Source of the DNA: Toxorhynchites rutilus septentrionalis
Lineage: Eukaryota; Arthropoda; Insecta; Diptera; Culicidae
Assembly (NCBI RefSeq): GCF_029784135.1
Contig: NC_073744.1
Location: 103,957,766-104,021,765, forward strand
Reading direction: 5' to 3'
DNA length: 64,000 bases
This document shows positions 1 to 10,523 of this stretch, one piece after another (positions within the stretch are counted from its first letter, which is position 1; each line of letters opens with the position of its first letter). The notes below the pieces were generated by a model that worked only from the letters and a program-made list of their open reading frames with translations, did no database searches and was not told the origin of the DNA. The translations under genes were made by a program, and so were the position numbers.

Positions 1-388
1 ATAATGCCACAAATCCTAATATTTATATAAATAATGGTAATTACTTTTACCAAACGCCATCGTGACATGGCAAAATTGTTTCTGGAAACTAAACGATCTT
101 CCTGTACCATAGTGAGTGCAATGTTCAATTAGATTACTAGAAAGAAGTGTTTCGGGTTTGAAGGCATTTACTCCCTCTGATCGGCAAGAGCCCAGAAAGG
201 AGTTTTACCGCGCCCCAATTCGCGTTACTTTTGGAAGAGTTTTTCTTGGCGACCCCCTAATACACTTAACACGGATTTGATTTTTTTTTTTGTACTTTAT
301 GTGTTTTGTAAACGTTATAGAAACTTAAAAGGACATAGCTTAGTTTTTCATATTCAATAGCGTATTGGGATAGCTTATCATATAAAGA
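1..388. other. No gene recognised
   Basis: AT-rich sequence with short homopolymers. I see no convincing coding region, inverted repeat or tandem repeat. A GC-richer patch near 205-235 loosely resembles a phrase in the 5' leader of the R1-type LINE (about 30475-30510), but the match is short and not strong enough to call. Confidence 0.5.
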
Positions 389-421
389 ATGAACAGTTGG
401 TTTTTTTTACCGATGTTTGAG

Positions 422-534
422 AGTTCGTTGTCGGCCAGTTTCAGCAGTTCGTTGCTAGCGAGAGGACAGTTCGTTGTCAGCGGTGGACAGTTCGTTGTCA
501 GCGAGTGGACAGTTCGTTGTCAGCGGGTGGACAG
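422..534. repeat. Short tandem repeat, 21-23 bp unit
   Basis: The phrase GGACAGTTCGTTGTCAG recurs at about 464, 485 and 508, with more diverged forms just upstream. Open frames run through it on both strands only because the repeat lacks stops. I see no reason to call a protein here. Confidence 0.6.
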
Positions 535-629
535 GAAACCATATCTCTTCCGCTTGATCAGGCCATCGTGGATGTTCTCAGTGTTTGGTTTGATTCCGCA
601 GAGTGCAGCTTTGCGAGCACTAAGCGCAG

Positions 630-775
630 GGCTCCCTGCGACCCGTACAATTTCGCAGGGTACAATTTCTCACGCTTCGCGAACGACGAGCGTAAAGTTT
701 CCCTGTGACCCGTTTCCAGTTCAACAAGGTGCAATTTATCACGCTTTGCGAACGGCAAGCGCAAGGTTTTCTGGA
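630..775. repeat. Two imperfect ~70-bp direct repeats
   Basis: Two neighbouring blocks share the order of CTG-GACCCGT, CAATTT-TCACGC and GCGAACG-C-AGCG. They are a diverged tandem duplication. The overlapping open frames on both strands have no recognisable domain and are probably by-products of the repeats. Confidence 0.5.
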
Positions 776-1275
776 GCAACGCTGATGCTGGAGTCCTGTT
801 CGATCCGCAGGTGGTGTGATGAGCCTTGTCCACTCACTAACATTTACGATGTTACTTTGAGAAATGCAGATCTCAACGGTTGGAGGTCTCTGAACGTACT
901 GCAACATGCGCGCGAGGTCGTGGTCTTGGTCTCCGTTCACTCCGGAGCTTGTTAGGAAATGACGCTGCATCTGAGACTGCTTGCGGAGAGGCCGTTGTCT
1001 TTCGTATTATTTTCACTGAGCTCCATATTTCTCTGGACATGAAAATCTACGTCATGAGGCTTTAGCGATGTCGGATGGTTGATGGTTGAGTGCGTTGCTA
1101 ACGAGATCTAACTGTGCTACTGGGGTTTATTCCGATCTCCTCTTGGTGGGGAGGTAAATCGTTTAGTTTGTTGTTGCTCACCACACCTTGACGAAATGAT
1201 GTTTTGGTGAGCACGGGGCTCTTGGTTGACAGGTCCTTGCCTGTCGACATAGCTTTATGGAGTTTTTAGAATTCC

Positions 1276-1629
1276 TTAAAAAGAACTCGGTGGCTGAAAA
1301 GCCAAACGACATTTGTGATATTTGTGATGTGATGCTCGGTATTCAAACAACAAGTCTCGCCTGCCACTTTGAATCGCTAAGTCTGCGAGTTTTTGAATTT
1401 CCTGGATTTCAACTTCAGACTGTTCTATGACAACAGTCGAATTTATAACGTTCTGGGAATCCGAGCTCTCGTAACGCACTCCTCTTGACACATCTTCTTC
1501 CATCAGAGCTTTTAATTTTATTACCTTGGCTCTGTGGGTGCTAGAGCCCCAATTGGCAACATGACGCAGTGCCAATTCATACGCAATTTCTTCGTCAGTA
1601 AAAAGTTCTAAACCAATGTCCATATTCAT
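1276..1629 (-). CDS. Gag N-terminal-like fragment of an LTR retrotransposon
   Basis: A 117-residue frame starts at an ATG (1629-1627). Its N-terminus has the pattern FTDEEIAYELALRHV followed by a basic stretch and KLKALMEED. This resembles the short helical domain that opens Gag in many insect Ty3/gypsy elements, where an acidic E-E-YEL-LR motif is followed by Lys/Arg-rich residues. No capsid major homology region, zinc knuckle or pol frame follows, so it is a fragment or a domesticated short frame. The upstream side is AT-rich with no clear LTR. The family assignment is an inference from motif shape. Confidence 0.4.
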   Translation of the reverse strand: MNMDIGLELFTDEEIAYELALRHVANWGSSTHRAKVIKLKALMEEDVSRGVRYESSDSQNVINSTVVIEQSEVEIQEIQKLADLAIQSGRRDLLFEYRASHHKYHKCRLAFQPPSSF

Positions 1630-1639
1630 GTTATATAAT

Positions 1640-2130
1640 GTTTAATTAACAAATAAATACGTTAGTTTTAATAGTAATAACGATAGTATTAAAAATCAAG
1701 TATTCGACTGAAATTAATTTAATTATGTCGAATAGATCTATAATTTGTTTATTTTGATGGTATTTCGGAATAACAGATAGCTAAAATTCGAACTCGAAGA
1801 TCTGGTAAATGTTTACATATTTGAATGAATTTCATAACATAATAACAAAATAACAAATACCAAAATTCAAAAATATTTTATATTTCTTTCATTTAAAAAA
1901 ATAATTCTTTTTTTTTTGTTTCTAAAGGATCAAAAAATTTAACATGCACTCACTTCCCTTCACGGTAATCTTTGATAAAGTTTTAATTTTTTCCCCAAAA
2001 GAAAACTGCAATACGAGCCTATGGTTGGTTGTATGCTGGCAAGTGAGTTGCACTCGTGCCTCAATTGAGGTTATGTATCACGAGCACGTGAAAAATTTTA
2101 CGTTGGGCGCCATTGTTAAGGATTTAGGGT
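1640..2130. other. AT-rich stretch without a recognised gene
   Basis: I see only AT-rich sequence with poly-A and poly-T runs. A short frame around 1944 runs into the downstream minisatellite and has no recognisable domain. Confidence 0.5.
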
Positions 2131-2229
2131 TTCCCCTTTATGACTCAATGCTCACACACACACACGCACACGCATTCACACCGCGCTCACCTGCGTCATC
2201 TGTCGACCAAAATCGCGTTCGTTGTGCTG

Positions 2230-2430
2230 GGAGAGCCCGTCGCTCGATCCCGGCGTGCTGGGGAGAGCTCGTTGCTCAATCCCACTGCCCTGGGGGAGAG
2301 CTCGTCGCTCAATCCCACTGCCCTGGGGGAGAGCTCGTCGCTCAATCCCACTGCCCTGGGGGAGAGCTCGTCGCTCAATCCCACTGCCCTGGGGGAGAGC
2401 TCGTCGCTCAATCCCGGTGTCCTGGGAGTG
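2230..2430. repeat. 33-bp minisatellite, about six units
   Basis: A GC-rich unit containing GAGAGCTCGTCGCTCAATCC recurs every 33 bp. The four middle units are almost identical and the outer ones are diverged. Because 33 is a multiple of three, several frames stay open on both strands with an 11-residue period such as LGESSSLNPTA. The protein-like appearance is a consequence of repeat length. Confidence 0.8.
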
Positions 2431-2837
2431 TTTGCTAGCGGTCCACGGACCTTTCGGAACCACCAAGAAAGTGTCGGCCACCACGCTCGTGGCCTCGACG
2501 CCGTGAGTGCAAAATGCCAACCTTGCCACACAAATCACACCTACTGATTGCGGAAATTGTGCCCCAAATTCCCTTTGGGCCACACAAATCAGTTCTAATG
2601 CCCTCCGGGTCACGTACAAATGCCCTCGGGCTCACAAAATGGCCATTTTTCTTGGCCTGCCTCGTGCTACGAGGCAAAAGTAAACGGGCTTACTGCACCG
2701 CAAATAGCCGACCGTACGGCACGAAAATCACTTCCCGAATGCCTTTCCTCTTTTCCGCGCTTGACAATTGATTTTTCTCTTTTTCGCTGAGCGGTTGGTA
2801 GTTTCGCCGTTGAGATGGACGTGAAGCGCCGCGTTGC

Positions 2838-3350
2838 GTGTGCTGTCAGTCGGGCCTTCTCATAGAGACCCTTATTTTAGCGACGCCCAAACGTTACAGA
2901 CTACTCACTTTATTCAGAGAACCTTGGGTTTTTATACAATTTTTATCCTATCCTAATTCTAGCCTAAACTCAATCCTAATGTGTGAAGAAAAGAGAAAAC
3001 TATAATCGTTCTTGCTTCTTTGCATATAAGTCCTTTACCTATCGCTTATCTGTGATTCACCATGCAACCTGGTTAGAGCTTATATTTGACTCATAACTGC
3101 ATTCTAAGGGTAACGAACTTAGCACAATAAGAAATGTGTGCAATCTATTTGATCCCCTTCCTTTCCGTTATTCTATTGCATTGGGTTTTATTGCACCCGC
3201 TACCGGTAGGTGAGATTGTTATTTTAGGATCGTACACACGGTTCGCTCTTATCGAATCATGTTTTCCTTCTGTCCTTCTTTCGATCGTTTACGATATTGA
3301 AATTGAATTGCCTAATTCTTTCGATTTCTTACAAAAACATTGTTAGGGGA
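2838..3350 (-). mobile_element. Probable LTR fragment or solo LTR
   Basis: Read on the minus strand the segment starts TGTCCCCTAACA at 3350. It contains a TATAAAAACCC box and then AATAAAG about 25 bases later. It can be closed by ...ACA at 2838, giving TGT...ACA ends. TATA box followed by a polyadenylation signal is a typical retrotransposon LTR layout. No second LTR and no pol sequence is visible nearby. A shorter 3' boundary near 2896, just before a TTTGGGCG phrase, is possible. Confidence 0.45.
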
Positions 3351-3639
3351 CAAAAGAGCTGAATTTGTGTCTCTTGTTTAATGTTTTGTTCCAATTTATC
3401 CTGTCAATTTCATTCGTTAATAATATAATTGATTTTTTTTCGCATGGACTTGAGCGTTTCTCTCTTTATAATGACATCCGAATTCTCTATAGCGACAAAC
3501 TTTTATAGCGACAATTCTCTATAACGACGGTCTCTTGTGGTGTCACTACAGAGAGCTTTCACTGCATATTTAACGTCAATTACGTTCAAAAGAGTTGTTT
3601 GTTTATTTATTGGGTTTAAATAGAACAATTTCAGCTGTC

Positions 3640-3960
3640 CAGTTTGTATAAGACCATTTCAAAATTCATAAGAATTATCAATGAAAAATGCAAAACGATC
3701 GGCTGAATTACATGTCAATAATTGCAACCTTGCCATTTAGACTGATAACCTGGAAAATTCGTGTTGGAATACTATCTACCAAATTCTGCAGAACGGATTT
3801 CTCGATATTTTTCCATGTTTCCGAAATTTCGGCCTTGAGCTCTTCAATAGTGATGTACCGCTTTCTCTCAGTGTAGATTCTGCGTACAGAGATCACCCTA
3901 AGATTTTCAATAGAATTCAAGTCTGGAGAGCGAGCTGGCCGGTCCAAAAAAATAAGTTTT
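3640..3960 (-). pseudogene. Tc1-like transposase C-terminal remnant
   Basis: The minus frame 3947-3708 contains RPARSPDLNSIEN, which matches the final catalytic block of Tc1-family transposases (SPDLNPIEN, where the E is the last acidic residue of the DDE triad). A helical C-terminal tail follows. The upstream two thirds, including both catalytic Asp residues and the paired-like DNA-binding domain, are absent. Only the 3' end of the gene remains. Confidence 0.75.
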
Positions 3961-4216
3961 TGGACCCTTATCCGTTGCTTAGTTTCCTTGCTGATATGAA
4001 TACAGGTCGGACTCGATTATATATAATCGCGAATTCACTTTCAACGTTAATTTTCGAAAAAAAGCTATTTTTCTATTAATGTTTGACATTCATACATTAA
4101 TGAAAAAATTGTTTTCTTGAGATTCCATTATGTATAGGATTTGAAAATAATTGTTGAAAAAGACGGGTGGGTAATGTCGGGGACATAACCGGAGTGACGT
4201 AGGACTATACAAAGGG

Positions 4217-4420
4217 AAGGAAGGTATTGTATTATAGAGACTTTAAACTTTTGCAGTTCATTCGTCTCTAGCCTTGAGAAAGGCCCTTTGAAAACTCTAC
4301 TCTACTTTACTCCAGCGCTACCACCTCCGCCCTCTTGCCTTGAGAAAGGCACTCGATCCCTCGCCGTCCAGCCCGTCCAGCAACGATGTTGTCCAGTCGT
4401 TGTCCACACAAAGAATGGCG
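4217..4420 (-). mobile_element. Hairpin-ended ~200-bp retroposon, copy 1
   Basis: The insertion is flanked by ATACAAAGGG at 4207-4216 and 4421-4430. The unoccupied sequence is present near 62690 and, with one change, near 42766. On the minus strand the element ends in a stem-loop, AGAGAC...GTCTCT around GAATGAACTGCAAAAG, followed by an AT-rich and (TTCC)n tail. Upstream it has two phrases CCTTTCTCAAGGC. This is the structure of a SINE-like retroposon with a LINE-type 3' hairpin. No polymerase III boxes are evident. Confidence 0.7.
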
Positions 4421-4834
4421 ATACAAAGGGGACAGCTTTTGCTAAATATATATTTAAAATATATTGTTTTATTTCCTTCTCCTACGTGAATACCGACCTA
4501 TCTACCTGAAAAATGGATTAGTTTACTGTTTACTCTTTATGAACATGTTGGCGGTTCTGAAAAGAACCTTTTGTGTTGTGTTTTGACGTAGGACTACGTC
4601 TTTCATTTCTATACCGGGGTGTAAAATCAAAGTTTCGAAAACGAAAGCGTTACGCCGGAGACCGAGATTTTGAGCGTTAATAGCTCCTAAACAACTGAAC
4701 GAAATGGTATGATAAACACTTCATTCGAAAGATAAAATGTCTACGCGTTATATACTTGTTACTTTTTGATCCAAAAACTTGTTTCAATAGTCTTAAAATT
4801 GCTTTCAAAACAGGCTATTGAAATCACCAATCGG

Positions 4835-4869
4835 TATATAAGCGAGCGGCGCTCGGAAATCCACTCAGT
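4835..4869 (+). promoter_or_regulatory. TATA box plus initiator of the type-1 module
   Basis: TATATAAG at 4835 is followed 32 bases later by ACTCAGTT, an arthropod-type TCAGT initiator. Both elements and their spacing are kept in the copies at 36637, 52188 and (minus strand) 62282. The transcribed side has no long ORF. Confidence 0.55.
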
Positions 4870-6595
4870 TCTAATTGAACAGCGATTGGAGCATGTTGTC
4901 GCTGTTGCGGTGAAGCTCTTTATTTATCATGAAAGCGCGGATGAACGGTGTCACCAAGAGCCTGTTTGTGCACCCTAGGCCAGAAGGGAATCTATCAGGA
5001 GGAGAGTGATGCCACAAACGGTTCCCTGGGAAGACATCGCTACACACACATACACGCGCGGCTATTAACAGGTGGTTATCGAGTTGGCATTAACTACTGG
5101 TGGGCTTCCAGTATCGAGGAAAATGTGGAAATATCTAATCGTTACTGAAAATAATCTGCCAGTTCCTTTGGGAATTTTCAAAATATATTCAGGTGAAAGA
5201 GTTTAATTGAATGTTTTCTATCCATGTAACACTGTGACCAAATATGTTTCAATCAAGTGCTATTAACAGGTGGTTATCGAGTTGGCATTAACCACTGGTG
5301 GGCTTCCAGTATCGAGGAAAATATGGAAATATCTAATCGTTACTGAAAATAATCTGCCAGTTCCTTTGGGAATTTTCAAAATATATTCATGTGAAAGAGT
5401 TTAATTGAATGTTTTCTATCCATGTAACACTGTGACCAAATACATTTGGTTTTGTGGTTTTTCAATCAATCGCAATTAACAGGATAGCTTCAGAAGATTA
5501 TTCTTCCCCATCAGTAGGATATTTCCGTATCCAATATTGTATGCGCCCGCAATCGATTATTGCTCAGTCGCCGAAAGTTCCAAGCTCAGAGAGTTCATTC
5601 CCCTCTAGTTTGCCTTCCAAATTGCCATCGTAAACCACACCTTCTCTCGATTCAATCACACACAAAAAGCATACTTAAGCGATATTCTGGTGGTGAGACA
5701 CATTCATTTTTCGTGAGGACATCGACAAGACAACATCGTTGCCTAACGTGCTGGAGGAGGTGGACGGCGAAGGATCGACACATACACGCGCAGAACTCTT
5801 TCCGTTAGGATGCCATTCAGCATCGAGAAAGTTCCGGAAAGATCTAAACATTGCTGGAAAATAATCTGGCAGTTCCTTTGGGAATTTTCAAAATATATTC
5901 ATGTGAAAGAGTTTAATTGAAGTTTTCTATCCATGTTACACTGTGACCAAATATGTTTCAATCAAGTGCTATTAACAGGTGGTTATCGAGTTGGCATTAA
6001 CCACTGGTGGGCTTCCAGTATCGAGGAAAATGTGGAAATAACTAATCGTTACTGAAAATAATCTGCCAGTTCCTTTGGGAATTTTCAAAATATATTCATG
6101 TGAAAGAGTTTAATTGAATGTTTTCTATCCATGTAACACTGTGACCAAATACATTTGGTTTTGTGGTTTTTCAATCAATCGCAATTAACAGGATAGCTTC
6201 AGAAGATTATTCTTCCCCATCAGTAGGATATTTCCGTATCCAATATTGTATGCGCCCGCAATCGATTATTGCTCAGTCGCCGAAAGTTCCGAGCTCAGAG
6301 AGTTCATTCCCCTCTAGTTTGCCTTCCAAATTGCCATCGTAAACCACACCTTCTCTCGATTCAATCACACACAAGAAGCATACTTAAGCGATATTCTGGT
6401 GGTGAGACACATTCATTATTCTGTGTATGTCATTCGTTTCGACAACACGTGATTTTTTCCACTCTCGCTTATAGCTAAAGACAGGTAGTTTTTAATTTTT
6501 GGTTTTTTTTCCATTCTTTTTTTTTACCCGCATTGGAGGTGGAATCGTCGTCACACGCTTTGGCGTGCTTGGTGGATATCGCCAAGAAAAGGAAT

Positions 6596-7858
6596 ATGGG
6601 GCGTCAGCGTTCCAGTACTTCAGCCACAGACGGCCCTTCGAAAAAGGTCCGGACTCAGTCCGCTGCCCCAGCGGATGCAGAAACAAATCAGCTGCTACAG
6701 ACCAACCAATATTCGGTGCTCCCAGAGGACACTGGAAGCAACGATGCCGTCATCAAAAAGGAGCGCGTTCCCCCGCTGTTCACATCTAGGATGGACTTAG
6801 TGAAACTCGAGTCTGAGCTTTCCCAACAACATCTCAAGCCGCGATTCAAGCTGTGTAGCGTGGGCATCAAAATCGTATGCTCCAGCCTAAAGGAGTATCA
6901 ACAAGTCGGGGCCTACCTGAAAACCGAAGGCGTGCAGTTTTACACACACGATATGCAAGCGGCGAAACCTCTGAAGGTGGTTTTACGTGGACTACCGCCT
7001 GTCGGCCCGGAGGAAGTTAAAACTGAGCTGTCCAATCTTGGTTTGAAACCGGAGAACGTCTTCGCGATGACTCGTCGCCCAAACAACAACACGTGGAACC
7101 AGCTGTTCCTAGTACACTTCGCCAAGGGCACCACCAACATCAGTTCGCTCAAAAACATCAGTGATTTATTCCGCGTCATTGTATCATGGGAGCTGTATCG
7201 TCCCCAGCACCGAGATGTCACACTGTGCACGAACTGCCAAAGGTTCGGACACGGTACCAAAAATTGCTACATGCAGGCTCGCTGTGGTAAATGTGCTGGG
7301 AATCATTCCACGGCGTCCTGTGGTCTGACTGATGACCAAAAGTCGAAGTGTGCTAATTGTGACGGTGAACACCAAGCATCCAACCGATCCTGCCCTAAGC
7401 GAGCTGAATTCATCACCATCCGACAAAAGGCGACAACATCCAACCAGCCTGGTAGACGCAAGCGTAACGTTCGTCCACCACCGATTACCTCGGATGCGGA
7501 GTATCCAGCTTTCCAGCAACGCCATCAGGTCCCAAATTTACACCCGCTTCCCCTCAACAGTCAGCGTAACACCAATACATCTCCTGCTACTAATCAAATC
7601 GATGAAGCAGTCCGCAATCGTCGTTCAGCACAGCCCCGCCTCGCAGCTGCTGCCACTCAACCGAATCAAGGGCACTCCTCCACCCCTCGTATGTCATACG
7701 CTGATGTGGCCGCTGGTGCAACCACGGACAGTACGCTATTCACCACACAGGAGATGCTAACTCTCGTGTCAGAAGTCATCACAATAATGCGTACCTGCAA
7801 AACTATACCTGAGCAGCTGCAAGCGGCTTATTCACTGATTAGCAAATATGTCCCGTGA
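6596..7858 (+). CDS. Jockey-type ORF1 (Gag-like nucleic-acid binding protein)
   Basis: About 420 residues from the first ATG at 6596; an in-frame extension back to 6533 has only a TTG start. The centre carries the conserved ORF1 region with YTHDMQAAKPLKVVLRGLPP. Cysteine knuckles follow: CTNCQRFGHGTKNC, then C-GKCAGNHSTASC, then CANCDGEHQASNRSC. Such knuckles bind element RNA in the ribonucleoprotein. The C-terminal part is Pro/Ser/Gln-rich. The stop (7856-7858) lies 11 nt inside ORF2, whose ATG is at 7848, so ORF2 must be reached by reinitiation or a similar mechanism. The frame is intact. Confidence 0.9.
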   Translation: MGRQRSSTSATDGPSKKVRTQSAAPADAETNQLLQTNQYSVLPEDTGSNDAVIKKERVPPLFTSRMDLVKLESELSQQHLKPRFKLCSVGIKIVCSSLKEYQQVGAYLKTEGVQFYTHDMQAAKPLKVVLRGLPPVGPEEVKTELSNLGLKPENVFAMTRRPNNNTWNQLFLVHFAKGTTNISSLKNISDLFRVIVSWELYRPQHRDVTLCTNCQRFGHGTKNCYMQARCGKCAGNHSTASCGLTDDQKSKCANCDGEHQASNRSCPKRAEFITIRQKATTSNQPGRRKRNVRPPPITSDAEYPAFQQRHQVPNLHPLPLNSQRNTNTSPATNQIDEAVRNRRSAQPRLAAAATQPNQGHSSTPRMSYADVAAGATTDSTLFTTQEMLTLVSEVITIMRTCKTIPEQLQAAYSLISKYVP

Positions 7859-10523
7859 AGCTGTCAGCATTGCAAATTGGAACGCTTGCTCGCTGAGAAG
7901 CAAGCATATCGAGCTACTAGATTTCCTCAATAACAAGGAGATCGATGTTGCTGTCATCACCGAGACGCACCTTAAACCGGAAATCAACATCTTTCTTCCG
8001 GAGTTTCGGCTCCTAAGACTCGACAGAACCAGCGCAGATAAAGGGGGAGTGGCCGTTGCTGTGAGACGAAACATCGACTGCCGCCTGCTGCCGAACATTC
8101 AGCTCAAAACCATCGAAGCCATCGGTATCGAGGCTCGTACATCGATTGGGCCAATCATCATCATTGCGGCATACTGTCCTAAGCAAGTCAACATCAGGGA
8201 CGGTTCAGCCGCACTGCTACGGAACGACTTGGCCAAGCTTACACGGCGGCGGGCGAAATACATCATCGCAGGAGACCTGAATGCTCGGCATGCGATTTGG
8301 GGTAACCGAAGGCAAAACCGGAACGGGATCATCCTTGCGGAGGACTTGGAGAGTGGTTATTACAATATCTTGGCGCCGAACAGTTCAACAAGAATTTCCA
8401 GATAGGGAGTTCACTCTATTCTGGACATTTTCCTGACCAACATGGCCATTTCCGAGGATCCACTCGTCTTCAAGGAACTGTCATCCGACCACTTCCCGGT
8501 GGTGCTTAAGTTGGGTGCCTCTGCTGATACGGTGGCCAATCATTCCCGACGAAACTATCACCGAGCAAATTGGGGCGAGTTCCAACATGTTGTTGATAAC
8601 AACATCACTCCCAATCAGCCTTTAGATTCTCCGGAGAATATTGACCTGGCGCTGGAATCCTTTCAACGAGCGATTACCACAGCTCGTGACAGGGCGGTTC
8701 CGCTTCAACAACATCAGGTGAGTACCTCTCTCCAAATAGATAGCACAACCAAACACATCATTCGTTTACGAAACATGTATCGACGTCAGTACCAGCGTAC
8801 TGGCGATCGGAATAAAAAGATAACGTATACCAATCTGACTAGGGTAATCCAGGATAGGATTCGAGAGCTTCGAAAAAGAGAATTTTGTGATAAACTCCGT
8901 CAAATTCCTCCTCATTCGAAACCCTTCTGGTCTTTGACTAAAGTTCTAAAAAAGAAACCAAAGCCTGTGCCTCCGCTTTTCTCATCTGGAGGTCCACATG
9001 AAGGTAACATTTTATTAACACCCATAGAAAAAACGAATGCGTTGGGGCAACAGTTTGTGTCGTCTCACAACCTCGGGCATAACATCATCAGTCCTCACGA
9101 GCATGACGTCATTGAGGGAGTCTCTGTGGTCGAACGATCAGAAAGTTTTATTCCGGAGGGGTCAGAAGTCACTGCTGATGAGCTGATTGGTCTTATCAGA
9201 GGATCAAAGAACATGAAGGCCCCCGGTTTTGACAACACTTTTAACATCGAGCTCAAGCATTTGAGCCACGGCTCATTTGCTTTTGTAGCAAAAATTTTAA
9301 ATAGATGCTGGGAGCTTAACTACTTCCCTTCTGTGTGGAAGTTAGCAAAAGTCATCCCAGTCCTGAAACCGGGAAAAGATCCTTCTGTCCCCAAGAGTTA
9401 CCGACCCATTAGTTTACTCTCTGCCCTCTCCAAGCTTTTCGAGAAGTGTATTCAATCCCGAATTCTTTCTTTCGCAGATGAACATGGTATCTTTCCTGAG
9501 GAACAGTTTGGGTTCCGTAAGGGAAGATCCACCATACATCAACTCACTAGAGTTGTTAACATCATTCAGCGGAGCAAGTCGGTATCCAAAACGACAGCAA
9601 TGGCGCTCTTGGACATTGAAAAGGCCTTCGACAACGTATGGCATGATGGTCTGGTGTTCAAGCTACATCAATACAATTTTCCGATGTATTTGATAAAGAT
9701 AATTAAAAATTATCTCTCTGATAGATCATTCCGGGTGTCCCTGTATAATGTGTGTTCAGAGCAATTCAACATAAATGCAGGTGTGCCCCAAGGAAGTATC
9801 CTTGGGCCCATTTTATATAACATATACACTGCAGACATTCCACCGCTTCCCGGTGATGGAACACTGTCTCAATTTGCTGATGACACCGCGATTATGTTTA
9901 AGGGTCGTATAATCAGCGCTCTGACTCGCAAACTACAGTGCGGTCTGGATGCTTTAACAGAATATTACGCAAGTTGGAAAATTGTAATCAATGCGGGGAA
10001 GACCCAGACTATCCTTTTCCCGCATTCAAGGTCTCCTAAACTTGTTCCCACTGACAACGTGAGAATTCGGTTCGGAGACTCCCTTATTGAATGGTCCAAA
10101 GAAGTCACCTATTTAGGACTCACATTAGACAGTCATCTAATTTTCAAATCTCACGTTGATAAAACCGTCAACAAATGTAACATTTTACTTCGGTTCTTGT
10201 ATCCTTTAATTTGCAGGAACTCGAAACTTTGTTTAAAGAATCAGATGGCTGTCTATAAACAGATATTATATCCTGCCATTGAATATGCGGTTCCTGTTTG
10301 GAAGGGCTGTGCCCGGACACACAGACTGAAACTCCAACGCGTTCAAAACAAGATTCTTAAAATCATACTGAATTTGTCACCCTGGACGAGAACAACGGAG
10401 GTTCATGAAAGAGCCTGTCTGGATACCCTAGAAGTAAAGTTTGACAACGTCATACAAAAATTTGGAGAGAGGTGCTCCTCTTCCGTGCATGAAATTGTAC
10501 GGAATTTGTATATAGTAGTTTAA
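7848..10523 (+). pseudogene. Jockey-type ORF2: endonuclease and reverse transcriptase, one nonsense codon
   Basis: The apurinic-type endonuclease comes first: NWNACSLRSK near the start, ITETHLKP, and GDLNARHAIWGN before the break. The RT follows with KVIPVLKPGKDP, SYRPISLLSA, AFDNVWHDGL, GVPQGSILGP and FADDTA, and then a basic C-terminal region. Endonuclease nicking and target-primed reverse transcription are the known roles of these domains. The stop TAG at 8403-8405 falls between ARISR-like and GVHSI residues near the end of the endonuclease. The sister element at 44454 has a serine there. The rest (8406-10523) stays in the same frame, so this copy is probably recently inactivated. Confidence 0.9.

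Noticed and set aside
1944..2619. Several long overlapping frames over the 33-bp repeat
   Set aside because: They exist on both strands because the unit is a multiple of three and stop-free. The residues are a simple 11-residue period and no start context or flanking gene supports them.
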